Notes: a model not told the origin generated them from the sequence alone. Counted from the first letter of the stretch, positions 8,149-17,298 are shown. The stretch is DNA of 64,000 nucleotides from Nonomuraea harbinensis (GCF_019396385.1 NZ_JAHKRN010000009.1:124001-188000); one strand, 5' to 3'. A program made the numbers and translations.

Positions 8149-8973
8149 TCACCCGCTGGTCTCGGGGTCGAGCCCGAGGCGGCGGCCGGCGTTCATCGCC
8201 CCGATCGCGGCCATGTCCTCGCGGTCCAGGATGAAGTCGAACACGTCGATGTTCTCCTTGATCCGCGACGGGGTGACCGACTTCGGGATCACCACGTTGC
8301 CGATCTGGATGTGCCAGCGCAGCACGATCTGCGCGGGCGTGCGGTTGTGCTTGTCCGACAGCACCGCCAGCGCCGGGTCCTCCAGCAGGCCCCGGCCGGA
8401 GCCGAGCGGGCTCCACGCCTCGGTGAGGATCCCGTTCTTGTCGTGGAACTCGCGCATCTCGTGCTGCTGGAAGTACGGGTGCAGCTCGATCTGGTTGATG
8501 CTGGGGACGATGTCGGTCTCGTCCATGAGCCGGGTGAGCGTGCCGACCGTGAAGTTGGACACGCCGATGGCCCTGGCCCGGCCGTCCCGGTAGATCTTCT
8601 CCAGGCCGCGCCAGGCCTGGACGTACTTGTTCTGCTTCGGCGCCGGCCAGTGGATCAGGTAGAGGTCGACGTGGTCGAGGCCGAGCCTGGCCAGGCTCTC
8701 GTCGAAGGCCCGCTCCACCCGGTCGTGGTCGGAGTTCCACAGCTTGGTGGTGACGAAGAGCTTCTCGCGCGGGATGCCGGAGGCGCGCACGGCCCGGCCG
8801 ACGCCCTCCTCGTTGCGGTAGAGCGTGGCCGTGTCGATGTGGCGGTAGCCGGCCTCGAGCGCGGTCAGCACGGTCCGCTCCGCCTCGTCGTCGGTCACCT
8901 TCCAGACGCCGAGGCCGAGTTGCGGGATCTCGACACCGTCTCTGTAAAGCCGTAGCGAGTTCATACTTCCCAT
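8149..8973 (-). CDS. Aldo/keto reductase (AKR5-like, 2,5-diketogluconate reductase type)
   Basis: NADPH-dependent carbonyl reductase with a TIM-barrel fold, 274 residues, the normal length. The catalytic tetrad is intact: Asp47, Tyr52, Lys77 and His108, in DTATLYRNEE, TTKLW and LIHWP. The cofactor-binding end is recognisable in VIPKSVTPSRIKEN. ATG 8973 is given; the in-frame ATG three codons on is also possible. Physiological substrate cannot be told. Confidence 0.9.
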   Translation of the reverse strand: MGSMNSLRLYRDGVEIPQLGLGVWKVTDDEAERTVLTALEAGYRHIDTATLYRNEEGVGRAVRASGIPREKLFVTTKLWNSDHDRVERAFDESLARLGLDHVDLYLIHWPAPKQNKYVQAWRGLEKIYRDGRARAIGVSNFTVGTLTRLMDETDIVPSINQIELHPYFQQHEMREFHDKNGILTEAWSPLGSGRGLLEDPALAVLSDKHNRTPAQIVLRWHIQIGNVVIPKSVTPSRIKENIDVFDFILDREDMAAIGAMNAGRRLGLDPETSG

Positions 8974-9061
8974 TGTTCACGTCTCGTTCCGCACGGCTTA
9001 AGCCGCCCGGGCTAGCTTGAAGCGGTCGTGAACGGGCCATCACCTGGCTGGGAGAGCAAAC

Positions 9062-10015
9062 GTGGTCAAACAGGCGTCGGCCTGGGTGGAATCCCCGCTC
9101 CAGATGCTGTGCGCCGTCGAGGCCCATCACGCGGGGCTGCTCGGCCCGGCCACCACCGTGGTGCCGCGGGCGCGGCTGCGTGCGCTCAAGGCGACCGGGC
9201 GCGAGCTGCGCGGCCTCGACCTGCCCGCCGGGTTGGAGCTGGCCGAGCCGAGCGAGCGCATGCCGCGCCGGCCGGCCGCCGTCGGCGACGCCTTCTCCGG
9301 CCGGGTGCAGCTGCGCTGGCTGGCCGCCTTCCCCGGCAGGGTCGTCGTGGTGGACGACGGCATGGCCACGATCCGGCTGCTGGAACTGCTCGCCGCGAAA
9401 CCGTACCGGCCGCTGCTGCGGGCCCGCGCCCAGCCGGGCGCGCTGCGCGCGGCGCTCGGGCTGGCCGCCGCGATCAGGCTGCGCGCGGGCGGGGTCACGG
9501 TCTTCACCGCGCTGCCCGTCCCGCCACACCTGGCGGAGGCGGTCCGCCGGGCGGGCGTCGACCTGGTGCGGCACGAGTTCGTGTGGCTGCGCGGCCAGCC
9601 GCCCAGCGAGCCGGGGCCCGCCGAGCGGACGGTCGTGCTCGGCACCTCGCTGGTGCGCAACGGGCTGGTGCACCGCGAGCGCTACCTGCGCTGGCTGACC
9701 GACCTGGCGGCCGAGGAGCCGCTCGCGTACTACCCGCACCGGCGGGAGGACCCGGTCGACGTCGCGGTCATCCGCGAGCGGCCCGGCATCACCGTGCACG
9801 ACGGCGGCGCGCCCGCCGAGCTGACGCTGCGCGGCCTCGACCCGGGCCAGCGGGTGGTCAGCCTGCCGTCGACCGCGATCTCCTCGCTGCGGGTGCTGCT
9901 CGGCCCGCGCGGAGTGGCGGTGGAGCCGGTGGACGTGCCCGACGACTGGTGGACGAGCAGGGCGGCCCCCGCGCTGCGCTCGCATCTGACAGGAGTGACA
10001 GGAGTGACCGGTTGA
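9062..10015 (+). CDS. Putative glycosyltransferase (polysialyl/GT52-like), nonulosonate polymer cluster
   Basis: 317-residue protein without signal peptide or membrane spans. It opens with ASAWVESPLQMLCAVEA and contains VVVDDGMATIRLLELL, YYPHRRED and SLPSTAISSLRVL, a pattern of His-Pro and Ser/Thr motifs found in sialyl- and polysialyltransferase-like GTs of the GT-B fold. Start GTG 9062 has GGGAG upstream. It overlaps the next gene by 4 bp (TTGA). Two genes on the opposite strand make or use a CMP-nonulosonate, so transfer of such a sugar to a cell-wall polymer is likely; the exact acceptor is unknown. Confidence 0.6.
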   Translation: MVKQASAWVESPLQMLCAVEAHHAGLLGPATTVVPRARLRALKATGRELRGLDLPAGLELAEPSERMPRRPAAVGDAFSGRVQLRWLAAFPGRVVVVDDGMATIRLLELLAAKPYRPLLRARAQPGALRAALGLAAAIRLRAGGVTVFTALPVPPHLAEAVRRAGVDLVRHEFVWLRGQPPSEPGPAERTVVLGTSLVRNGLVHRERYLRWLTDLAAEEPLAYYPHRREDPVDVAVIRERPGITVHDGGAPAELTLRGLDPGQRVVSLPSTAISSLRVLLGPRGVAVEPVDVPDDWWTSRAAPALRSHLTGVTGVTG

Positions 10016-11178
10016 GAGTGCTGGCGGTGGCCGACTCCGACTCGTACCTGAAGTGGGCGGCCTGCCTGCTCCAGGACCTGCCGGACGGCTGTGACACCGA
10101 ACTGGTGGTGGTGCGCACCCCGATCGCGCCGTCGGCCGAGCAGATCGCCGCCGCCGTGGGGGACCGGCCCGCGCCGCCGGTGCTGAGCGCCCGCGTGCTG
10201 CGCCGCCTGGCGGAACGGTCCAGGCCCGACGTGATCCTGGTGTCCTGCACGGGTCCGGTCGTGGACGTGCTGGTGTCCGGCGTGCTGGACGGGCTGCGCC
10301 CGCGGCCGGTGTTCGCCACCGGGCTGCCCGGCATCTCGGTGCCCGCGACGGAGAAGGCGTGGCTGTTCCGCAGCGGCTGCGACCTGTTCGTGGTGCACAG
10401 CGAGCGCGAGGTTGCCGAGTTCGCGGCCATCGCGGCCCGGCTCGGCGGGGGAGGGGCGGTCGGCCTGGCCAGGCTGCCGTTCCTGCGGCCCCGGCAGGAG
10501 CGGTCCGGCGGCGACCGGGTGGTCTTCGCCACCCAGGCCAAGGTGCCGAAGGCGCGCGAGGACCGCGAGCGGATCCTGCTCGCGCTGGCCGAGCTGGCCG
10601 TCCGCGAGCCCGGCCTGGACGTCGTGGTCAAGCTGCGCGCGCTCGAAGGCGAGCGGCAGACCCACCGCGAGCGCCACCACTACCAGAAGCTCTGGCGGGA
10701 GCTGGGCGAGCCGGGCCGGCTGCGGTTCGCCGCCGGGTCGATGCAGGACCAGCTCTCCCGGGCGGCCGGGTTCGTCACCGTCAGCTCCACGGCGGCGCTG
10801 GAGGCCATCGCCATGGGCGTGCCGTCGCTGGTGCTGAGCGACTTCGGGGTGAACGCGGAGATGATCAACCTGGTGTTCGAGGACAGCGGCCTGCTCGGCA
10901 CGCTCGACGACCTGGCCGAGGGCGGCTTCCGGCAGGCGGACCCGCAGTGGTGCGCGGCCAACTACTTCCACCCGGACGAGCGGGGCGACTGGACCGGGCT
11001 GCTGACCGGGCTGGTGCTCTCCCGGTCCCGGGTGCCGGCCGCGTCCCTGCTGGACGGCCCCGAGCACGCCGCCGCCCGCCGCCGCGCCCGGCTGCGGGTC
11101 GAGGTGCCGCCGAACATGCTGCGCGCCGGCTACCGCGCCAAGCGACGCGTCCGCCGCTACCTCAAAGTCCTGACCTGA
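10012..11178 (+). CDS. DUF6716 putative glycosyltransferase
   Basis: 388-residue protein beginning LRVLAVADSDSYLKWAA. It contains FATQAKVPKAREDRE (nucleotide-sugar site region), the VTVSSTAALEAIAMGVPSL segment typical of GT-B enzymes of CDP-glycerol or CMP-sugar type, and a basic C-terminus that could bind membrane. Start TTG 10012 is chosen because the homologous start sequence begins there, GGAGTG lies upstream and it overlaps the previous stop as TTGA. Cytoplasmic, probably peripheral at the membrane. The family occurs in actinobacterial nonulosonate and teichulosonate clusters; donor and acceptor are inferred. Confidence 0.75.
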   Translation: MRVLAVADSDSYLKWAACLLQDLPDGCDTELVVVRTPIAPSAEQIAAAVGDRPAPPVLSARVLRRLAERSRPDVILVSCTGPVVDVLVSGVLDGLRPRPVFATGLPGISVPATEKAWLFRSGCDLFVVHSEREVAEFAAIAARLGGGGAVGLARLPFLRPRQERSGGDRVVFATQAKVPKAREDRERILLALAELAVREPGLDVVVKLRALEGERQTHRERHHYQKLWRELGEPGRLRFAAGSMQDQLSRAAGFVTVSSTAALEAIAMGVPSLVLSDFGVNAEMINLVFEDSGLLGTLDDLAEGGFRQADPQWCAANYFHPDERGDWTGLLTGLVLSRSRVPAASLLDGPEHAAARRRARLRVEVPPNMLRAGYRAKRRVRRYLKVLT

Positions 11179-11215
11179 CGCGGACGGCGCGGAGGTCGCC
11201 GCAGGTGGAGCGGGG

Positions 11216-12499
11216 TCAGCGGGTGGTTCGGAGTTTTCTGCGCAGGCGGTCCAGCGGGCCCGGCGGGGGCTGCTCGGGCTTGCCGGGCTTTTCGGGCTTG
11301 TCGAGGAGGCCCAGGGCCTCCAGGCGCCTGCGCTTGAAGTAGCGGGCGTCGAAGGAGAAGCCGTCGGGCCGCAGGTCCGGGTACGCCTCGGCCTGCATGC
11401 AGTAGCCCACCGCGCGGACCAGCTCCGGCAGGTCGGCCGCGGGCGGCTCGTCGACGAAGCCGTCCTCCGACAGCCGGGGGAGCAGCGCGTCCACGATCGT
11501 GGCCGGGATCCGGTTGCTGTTCTCGTACGGGGTCAGCCGCTCCAGCACCAGGCCGGTGCCGTGGGAGACGGCGCGCAGCCCGTAGTGGCGGCGCGCCGTC
11601 ACCAGGGCGGTGGAGAAGCAGCCCACCACCAGCTCCGGCCGGAGCGTGGCGAAGCAGACCTCGGCGGGCACGCTCTCCCCGGCCACCGTCACCTGGACGC
11701 CGAGCGGCCCGGCGGCGGCGCGCAGCAGCCGGGCGTGCTCACGCCCCGCCGAGGGATGCGGCTTGAACAGCACGCCCGTGTAGCCGCGGGCGGCCAGGCC
11801 GCGCAGCATCGCCTCGTGCAGCCCGGCCTCCTCCTCGGGGGTGACGACGCCGAGCGCCGACAGGTACTGCCCGAGGATCATCGCCTGGCCGCCCGCCATG
11901 GCCGGCGCGGTCGTGGCAACCTCGCGGACGACCGACAGGAACGGCTCCTCCGGCAGCCTCACGGCCGGCACCCCGTACTCGCTCAGCAGCAGCGGCGCCA
12001 GCCCAGGCACCAGGTCGAGGTGGAGCAGGCGGGTGACGCGGTGGAAGATCTCGGCGGGCAGCGGGTCACGGGTCGGTCCGTAGCTCATCAGCCCGTCGGA
12101 GTAGACGGTGATCGGGCAGTCGCGGACCAGCCCGGCGATCGTGCGGGCGGGCGCGACCGCGATCGACTCGACCACCAGCTCGTCGACCACGTCCAGCCGC
12201 AGGTGGGAGCGGACCAGCCGCTCCAGCATCGGCGCCTCGACGATCCTGGGCCGCCACTCCGCCGGATGCAGCGGGGCGATCAGCTCGTTCCACGAGCGCA
12301 CCTCGTCGAACCGGGAGGCGAGTGCGGCGAAGCCCGGCGTCGCGTCCAGCGGCGTGGAGACCTCGGGGACCGGCGTGTTCGAGGACACCAGCAGCACTCT
12401 GCGGCCGTCCCCGAACAGGCCGGCGTCGATGCCCGCCGCCAGCGACATCGCGCCGAACAGCGTCGAGGCGTAGAAGACCGTCGTCGGGTGGCTCGTCAT
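11216..12499 (-). CDS. Polysialyltransferase-family glycosyltransferase
   Basis: 427 residues. N-terminal half is a Rossmann-like domain (TTVFYASTLFGAMSLAAGI); the C-terminal half has LFKPHPSAGREH and VVGCFSTALVTARR, the HP and S(S/T) motifs that bind CMP in bacterial polysialyltransferases (POLYST family). A Pro/Lys-rich tail ends the protein. It probably polymerises or adds a nonulosonic acid on a cell-surface glycan. ATG 12499 overlaps the stop of the GT2 gene as ATGA. It converges on the DUF6716 gene with 37 bp between the stops. Confidence 0.78.
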   Translation of the reverse strand: MTSHPTTVFYASTLFGAMSLAAGIDAGLFGDGRRVLLVSSNTPVPEVSTPLDATPGFAALASRFDEVRSWNELIAPLHPAEWRPRIVEAPMLERLVRSHLRLDVVDELVVESIAVAPARTIAGLVRDCPITVYSDGLMSYGPTRDPLPAEIFHRVTRLLHLDLVPGLAPLLLSEYGVPAVRLPEEPFLSVVREVATTAPAMAGGQAMILGQYLSALGVVTPEEEAGLHEAMLRGLAARGYTGVLFKPHPSAGREHARLLRAAAGPLGVQVTVAGESVPAEVCFATLRPELVVGCFSTALVTARRHYGLRAVSHGTGLVLERLTPYENSNRIPATIVDALLPRLSEDGFVDEPPAADLPELVRAVGYCMQAEAYPDLRPDGFSFDARYFKRRRLEALGLLDKPEKPGKPEQPPPGPLDRLRRKLRTTR

Positions 12500-13473
12500 G
12501 AATCCTCCCCATCGGGGCGCGGCCCGCGGGCCGGGACGGGCAGGCCGGGCAGCAGCTCGCGCAGCACGGCCGAACGCTCGGCCGGCATCGCCGCCGCGGC
12601 CTCCGCCACCAGCTCGCGCGGCAGCGCCTGCGCCATCCGCGCGCCGCGCTCGGTGAACCGGGCCCGCAGCTCCGGCGGGAACCGGCCGGCGAGCTCCAGG
12701 TGGTGGGCGAGCAGGCCGCAGAAGTTGCGCACCGCCTTCGGCAGGTACTTCTCCTCCAGGTCCGCGAAGACCAGCTCGAACGCGTCGAAGAAGTGCAGCT
12801 GCCGCTCGTCGCCCACCTGGGTGAGCGAGCCGGCCACCTGCCGCCGGTAGAACACGCCCGCCATCGACACCGCGGCGAACGTCACCGCCTCCCGGTGCAG
12901 CCGCCAGATCCACGGCCGGTCCTCGGCGGTGTGCAGCCCGGAGGGGAAGCGCAGCAGGTCACCCAGCGACCGCCGGTAGACGCCCGCCCAGGCGTACGGG
13001 TAGTCCACCATCGTGCGCGCGCCCGCCGGCAGGATCGCCCCGCGCGGGTCGAGCACCGCGCCCCGCCGCGCCGCGGGAGCCCGGTGCACGACCCGCTTGC
13101 GGCCCTCGACCTGGACGTGGTCGGCGCGTACGAAGTCGCAGCCGAGCCCGTCGATGACCGCGACCAGCCGCGCCAGGTAGCCGGGAGCCAGCCAGTCGTC
13201 GCCGTCCAGGAACGTGACGTACCGGCCGGAGACGGCCGAAAGCCCGGCGTTGCGCGCGTCCGCCAGCCCGAGCGGCTCGGGGTTGCGGATCACGGCGAGT
13301 CCGGGCAGGTCGGCGCGGAAGTCCTCGACGACGGCGGCGGTGCCGTCCACCGACCCGTCGTCGACCACGACGAACTCGAAGCCGGGCCGGAAGTTGCGGG
13401 CCAGCGAGGCGAGCGCGTCGGAGATGAAGCGCTCGCCGTCGCGGACCGGCACGATGACCGAGAGGGTGATCAC
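12496..13473 (-). CDS. Family 2 glycosyltransferase
   Basis: 325-residue inverting GT-A enzyme. The N-terminal catalytic domain shows LSVIVPVRDGERFI, FVVVDDGSVDGTAA, GLADARNAGL and the metal-binding FLDGDDWL; the C-terminal 120 residues are helical and not membrane-spanning. Start GTG 13473 lies 5 nt after the stop of the upstream fused enzyme gene, so translation is probably coupled. It likely adds a neutral sugar or builds the linkage of the same surface polymer; specificity cannot be read. Confidence 0.82.
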   Translation of the reverse strand: MITLSVIVPVRDGERFISDALASLARNFRPGFEFVVVDDGSVDGTAAVVEDFRADLPGLAVIRNPEPLGLADARNAGLSAVSGRYVTFLDGDDWLAPGYLARLVAVIDGLGCDFVRADHVQVEGRKRVVHRAPAARRGAVLDPRGAILPAGARTMVDYPYAWAGVYRRSLGDLLRFPSGLHTAEDRPWIWRLHREAVTFAAVSMAGVFYRRQVAGSLTQVGDERQLHFFDAFELVFADLEEKYLPKAVRNFCGLLAHHLELAGRFPPELRARFTERGARMAQALPRELVAEAAAAMPAERSAVLRELLPGLPVPARGPRPDGEDS

Positions 13474-13478
13474 CGAGG

Positions 13479-15521
13479 TCAGACGGTGATCCGGCGCAGC
13501 CGCGCCTTCGGGGCCTCCTCGCCGGGGAAGACCCGCTTGACGCCGTCGCCCATGGCCTGCTCGATGATCCGGATGTCGCGCACCAGGTGCTCCAGGCCCG
13601 ACGGCTCCAGCGAGGCGGCGTGGTCGGAGCCCCACATGGTGCGGTCGAGGGTGATGTGCCGCTCCACGCAGACCGCGCCGAGCGTCACCGCGGCCAGCGA
13701 GATCTGCAGGCCCCGCTCATGCCCCGAGTAGCCGACCGGCACCCCGTACCGCTCCTTGAGGGTGGTGATCGTGCGCAGGTTGGCCTCCTCGGGAGGCAGC
13801 GGGTACGTGGACGTCGCGTGCATCATGATCAGCTTGTCGGTGCCGAGGATCTCCACGGCCTCGTCGATCTCCCGCAGCGTGGACATCCCGGTCGACAGGA
13901 TGATCGGCTTGCCGGTGGCGGCCAGCGCGCGCAGCAGCTGGTGGTCGGCGACGCCGGCCGAGGCCACCTTGTGCGTCAGGACGTCCATGTCCTCCAGGAA
14001 CTCCACCGACGGCACGTCCCACGGGGAGGCGAACCAGTGCAGGCCACGCTCGTCGCAGTACTCGGCGATCTGCCGGTACTCGTCGGCGCCGAACTCGGTG
14101 CGCTCCTTGTACTCCAGGTACGTCATCTCGCCCCACGGCGTCTGCCGGATCTGCCCTTTCTGCGCCTCGGGCACGCAGATGGCCGGGGTGCGCTTCTGGA
14201 ACTTCACCGCCTGGCAGCCGGCGTCGGCCGCCACGTCGATGAGCCGGCGGGCGATGTCGAGGTCGCCGTTGTGGTTGATGCCGATCTCGCCGATCACGTA
14301 CACCGGCTCGCCGTCGCCGACCGGCACGTCCCCGATGGACACCGGGCGGAACCTGAGCCGCGGCGGCGCGGCCGGAGCCGGCTCCTCCGGGACCGGCCGG
14401 GCCGCGACCACCCGGTCGCACAGCTCGCGCACCGCGCCGTCGCCGCCCGCCCTGGTCAGCACCACCCGGGCCGCGGCGCGCACCCGCGGGTGCGCGTCCG
14501 GCACCGCGACCGGCCAGCCCACCTCGGCCATCGGGCCCAGGTCGTTGACGTCGTTGCCGACGTACGCCACGCGGGCCGGGTCGAGGTTCTCGATGGCGAG
14601 CCAGTCGCGCAGCACCGTCCGCTTGTCGGCCAGGCCCTGCAGCACCGGCACGCCGAGCTTGCGCGCCCTGGCCGCCACCACCGGGTTGTGCTCGGTCGAC
14701 ATGACCAGCACCTTCACCCCGGCGCGGCGCAGCAGCGACACGCCCATCCCGTCCGAGCGGCTGACCAGCACCATCTCGCGGCCCTCGGAGTCGACGTAGG
14801 CGCGGTCGTCGGTGTGCACGCCGTCGAAGTCGGTGATGACCGCGTCCACGTCGATCGGCTCGGGCGCGTCCACGAACGGGGCCAGCGCCCGCACGATCTC
14901 CAGGTCCTCGGGCGTGTCCACCTCGACCGCGTGCCGGGCCGGCACCGCCTGCACGGCCACGTCGCCGAAGAAGCGGTGACCGCGCTCGCGGAACCCCGCC
15001 GCGCGCATCACGTAGAAGGCGCCGGTCTCGCGGAACTGCGGCTCCATGTCCTGCCTGCGCGGCCGGGACGCCGGGTCGTGGTTGACGCCCGCGCCGGCCG
15101 GGGTCCACAGGAACTCGTGCGTCGGCGTACCGGAGAAGACCGCGTCGGCCTCGCCGTCGAGCACCCGGCGCACGGCCGCCGACAGGTCGGCGGGATCGAT
15201 GAACGCGCTCGTGCACTGCACGAGCACGACGACCTCGGGGTCCTCGCCCAGGGCGTCGAGGGCGTGCAGCACGGCCGACTCGCTGGAGGCCGTGGCGCCG
15301 CTCAGCTCGGCCGGCCGCTCCACCACCCGCGCGCCCGCCCGCTCGGCGGCCTCGGCGATGCCCGGATGATCGGTGCTCACCACCACCTCGTCCACCAGCT
15401 CGGCCTGCAGGCACGCGCGGACCGCGCGGGCCACGAGCGGGGTGCCCCCGACGGGGGCGAGGTTCTTCAGTGGTACGCCCGCCGAACCTCCACGGGCGGG
15501 AACTACGGCCAGGACTCGCAA
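13479..15521 (-). CDS. Three-domain nonulosonate enzyme: CMP-sugar synthetase, HAD phosphatase, NeuB-type synthase
   Basis: 680-residue cytoplasmic fusion. Residues about 1-215 are a cytidylyltransferase (RVLAVVPARGGSAGVPLKNL). About 225-375 are a KdsC/CMAS-type HAD phosphatase with DFDGVHTDD (Asp231 and Asp233), MST and GNDVNDLGPM, so the active site looks intact. About 400-680 are a NeuB-type synthase (GEIGINHNGD, VKFQK, GYSGHERG) lacking the usual C-terminal antifreeze-like domain. Together these can condense a hexose phosphate with PEP, remove the phosphate and activate the product as CMP-sugar (sialic acid or Kdn). Start TTG 15521 has AGAGGAG 6 nt upstream. A phosphatase domain argues for a 9-phosphate route. 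Confidence 0.88.
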   Translation of the reverse strand: MRVLAVVPARGGSAGVPLKNLAPVGGTPLVARAVRACLQAELVDEVVVSTDHPGIAEAAERAGARVVERPAELSGATASSESAVLHALDALGEDPEVVVLVQCTSAFIDPADLSAAVRRVLDGEADAVFSGTPTHEFLWTPAGAGVNHDPASRPRRQDMEPQFRETGAFYVMRAAGFRERGHRFFGDVAVQAVPARHAVEVDTPEDLEIVRALAPFVDAPEPIDVDAVITDFDGVHTDDRAYVDSEGREMVLVSRSDGMGVSLLRRAGVKVLVMSTEHNPVVAARARKLGVPVLQGLADKRTVLRDWLAIENLDPARVAYVGNDVNDLGPMAEVGWPVAVPDAHPRVRAAARVVLTRAGGDGAVRELCDRVVAARPVPEEPAPAAPPRLRFRPVSIGDVPVGDGEPVYVIGEIGINHNGDLDIARRLIDVAADAGCQAVKFQKRTPAICVPEAQKGQIRQTPWGEMTYLEYKERTEFGADEYRQIAEYCDERGLHWFASPWDVPSVEFLEDMDVLTHKVASAGVADHQLLRALAATGKPIILSTGMSTLREIDEAVEILGTDKLIMMHATSTYPLPPEEANLRTITTLKERYGVPVGYSGHERGLQISLAAVTLGAVCVERHITLDRTMWGSDHAASLEPSGLEHLVRDIRIIEQAMGDGVKRVFPGEEAPKARLRRITV

Positions 15522-15619
15522 CGTATCTCCTCTATCCTCCGGGTTGCATCCAGAAGCTAGAGGCGCTGGTTGAACTGGCAGCGTCCCCGTTCTTAACTTT
15601 CCGGGGGCATCGGGTTGCG

Positions 15620-16969
15620 TCACCCGGGCCAGGTGGCCGGCAGGCGCAGCACGAACCTGGCGCCGTGCGGGCTGTCCTCCACCCGGATCTGCCCGCCGTG
15701 CGCGAGCGCCACGTCGCGGGCGATCGCCAGGCCCAGCCCGGTGCCGCCCGCGTCCCGGCTGCGGGCGGCGTCCAGCCGGGTGAACCGCTCGAAGATGCGC
15801 TTGCGGTCGCCGACGGCGATCGGCGCGCCGTCGTTCTCCACGCAGAGCACGGCCTGGCCGTCCTGCCGCCGCACCTCGACGGACACCTGCTTCTCGGCGT
15901 GCCGCTGGGCGTTGTCCAGCAGGTTCGTCAGCACCCTGGCCAGCTGGAGCCGGACGCCGTGCACGGTGACGCCCTCGGCGAGCTCGGTCCTCACCGGGAC
16001 CCTGTCCGTGCGCCTGGCGAGCTCCTGGCGGACCAGCTCGGCCAGGTCCACCTGCTCCCTGGCGGCGGCGTCCTCGCCGGAGCCGATCCTGGCCAGCAGC
16101 AGCAGGTCGGTGATGATGGCCTCCAGCCGGGCGGTGTCGCGCAGCGCGGACTTCACCAGCGTCCGCACGTCGGCCTCGTCCGGGTAGAGCTGGGCGCTCT
16201 CCAGCTGGGCGCGCAGCCCGGCGATCGGGGTGCGCAGCTCGTGCGAGGCGTCGGCGGCGAACTGGCGCTGCTGCAGCCCGGCGCGTTCCAGGCGGGCCAG
16301 GGTGCCGTTGACGGAGCGGGCGAGCTGCGCCACCTCGTCGTCACCCGGCGGCTCCGTCACCCGGCGGCTCAGGTCGCGGGCGGTGATGTGGTCCAGCTCC
16401 CGCCGCATCCGCGCCACCGGGCGCAGGGCCGAGCCGGTGACCACCCAGGTCGCCCAGGCGGTGAGCGCGAGGATCGCGGCGAGCTGGACGGCCGCGCTGA
16501 TCTCCATGCTCCGGGTGGAGAGCAGGGGCGGGGTGCGCCGCGCCGCGTAGACGATCGGCGCCTCGGCGGTCAGGCCGGCCCGCATCACGGTGATATGCAT
16601 ACACATGGCGGGCAGGCAAGCGGTGACGTCGACGTCCCGGCCGCCCGGCCGCGGCCGCACGCCGCTCAGCATCGGCAGTTTCCTGGCCGCGTCGCTCGCC
16701 GCGAGGATCCGGCCGTCGTGCGCGACCAGCTGGATCAGGTCGACGTCGCTGTCGAGCACCGGCAGCCCGTGGCCGGCGCCCAGCTCGCCGCCGCGCACCC
16801 GGGCGGCGATGCGGGCGGCGGTGTCTCCCGTGGAGTCCCAGGTCGCCTGTGCGATCAGATGGCGGGTGATGAGGACGCCCGCGATCGCCACGGGGGTGAG
16901 CACGAGCGCGGCGACGACCGTGGCGATGATGGTGACGCGTCCCCGCAGGGATCGGGCCCACAGGCGCAC
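15620..16969 (-). CDS. Orphan two-component sensor histidine kinase
   Basis: 449-residue membrane kinase: membrane span about 13-35, extracytoplasmic sensor region (about 36-155) with a CLPAMCM cysteine pair, second span about 160-180, HAMP (RPVARMRRELDHI), HisKA with ASHELRTPIAGL (phospho-acceptor His) and HATPase_c with LTNLLDNAQRH, GGTGLGLAI and ERFTR. No response-regulator gene is adjacent on either side. Start GTG 16969 is the only reasonable one, though its Shine-Dalgarno spacing is poor. Its gene lies between the glycan cluster and malE, with 329 bp of regulatory DNA to the latter. Confidence 0.88.
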   Translation of the reverse strand: MRLWARSLRGRVTIIATVVAALVLTPVAIAGVLITRHLIAQATWDSTGDTAARIAARVRGGELGAGHGLPVLDSDVDLIQLVAHDGRILAASDAARKLPMLSGVRPRPGGRDVDVTACLPAMCMHITVMRAGLTAEAPIVYAARRTPPLLSTRSMEISAAVQLAAILALTAWATWVVTGSALRPVARMRRELDHITARDLSRRVTEPPGDDEVAQLARSVNGTLARLERAGLQQRQFAADASHELRTPIAGLRAQLESAQLYPDEADVRTLVKSALRDTARLEAIITDLLLLARIGSGEDAAAREQVDLAELVRQELARRTDRVPVRTELAEGVTVHGVRLQLARVLTNLLDNAQRHAEKQVSVEVRRQDGQAVLCVENDGAPIAVGDRKRIFERFTRLDAARSRDAGGTGLGLAIARDVALAHGGQIRVEDSPHGARFVLRLPATWPG

Positions 16970-17123
16970 CTCACCGACGCTACCGACCGTAGTCTTCGCG
17001 GACTGCCGCGCCGAGGGAAAGAAAGGTCAAATGCTCCCGATCCTCATCAAAGGCGGGCCCGCACCGGCCGGCGCGGGAGAATCGGGTGGGACCCCGCCGG
17101 CTTCCGCCGGGTGGGTATGCAAG

Positions 17124-17138
17124 CTTGCCGAAACTTGC
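17124..17138 (+). promoter_or_regulatory. CTTGC-N5-CTTGC direct repeat (candidate MalR operator)
   Basis: Two CTTGC blocks exactly 10 bp apart (spacer CGAAA), within the 329-bp region between the sensor kinase and malE. The same arrangement occurs upstream of the alpha-glucosidase at 30407-30421. CTTGC-type repeats are reported in Streptomyces amylase and maltose promoters as targets of MalR/Reg1-class LacI repressors; binding here is inferred. Confidence 0.65.
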
Positions 17139-17205
17139 ACACCGGCCGGACGCTGGAGGTTGAGCCTCCCCGGAATGCCTGTGGATGAGGATCGGGTAAC
17201 GCCCT

Positions 17206-17231
17206 CTTGCAAAATCTTCCAAAAATTGCAA
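17206..17231 (+). promoter_or_regulatory. Second candidate MalR site near malE
   Basis: CTTGC-AAAAT-CTTCC (17206-17220, again 10-bp period) is followed by a second TTGCAA, so that palindromic TTGCAA sits at 17207-17212 and 17226-17231. It lies 68-93 bp upstream of the malE start in an A+T-rich patch likely to be the promoter. Confidence 0.6.
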
Positions 17232-17298
17232 AATCCAGCTAACGTCCCGGAAACAAGAGCCGCGAAAGCGGTCGATCACTGATCTTTCGGGAGGTCTC

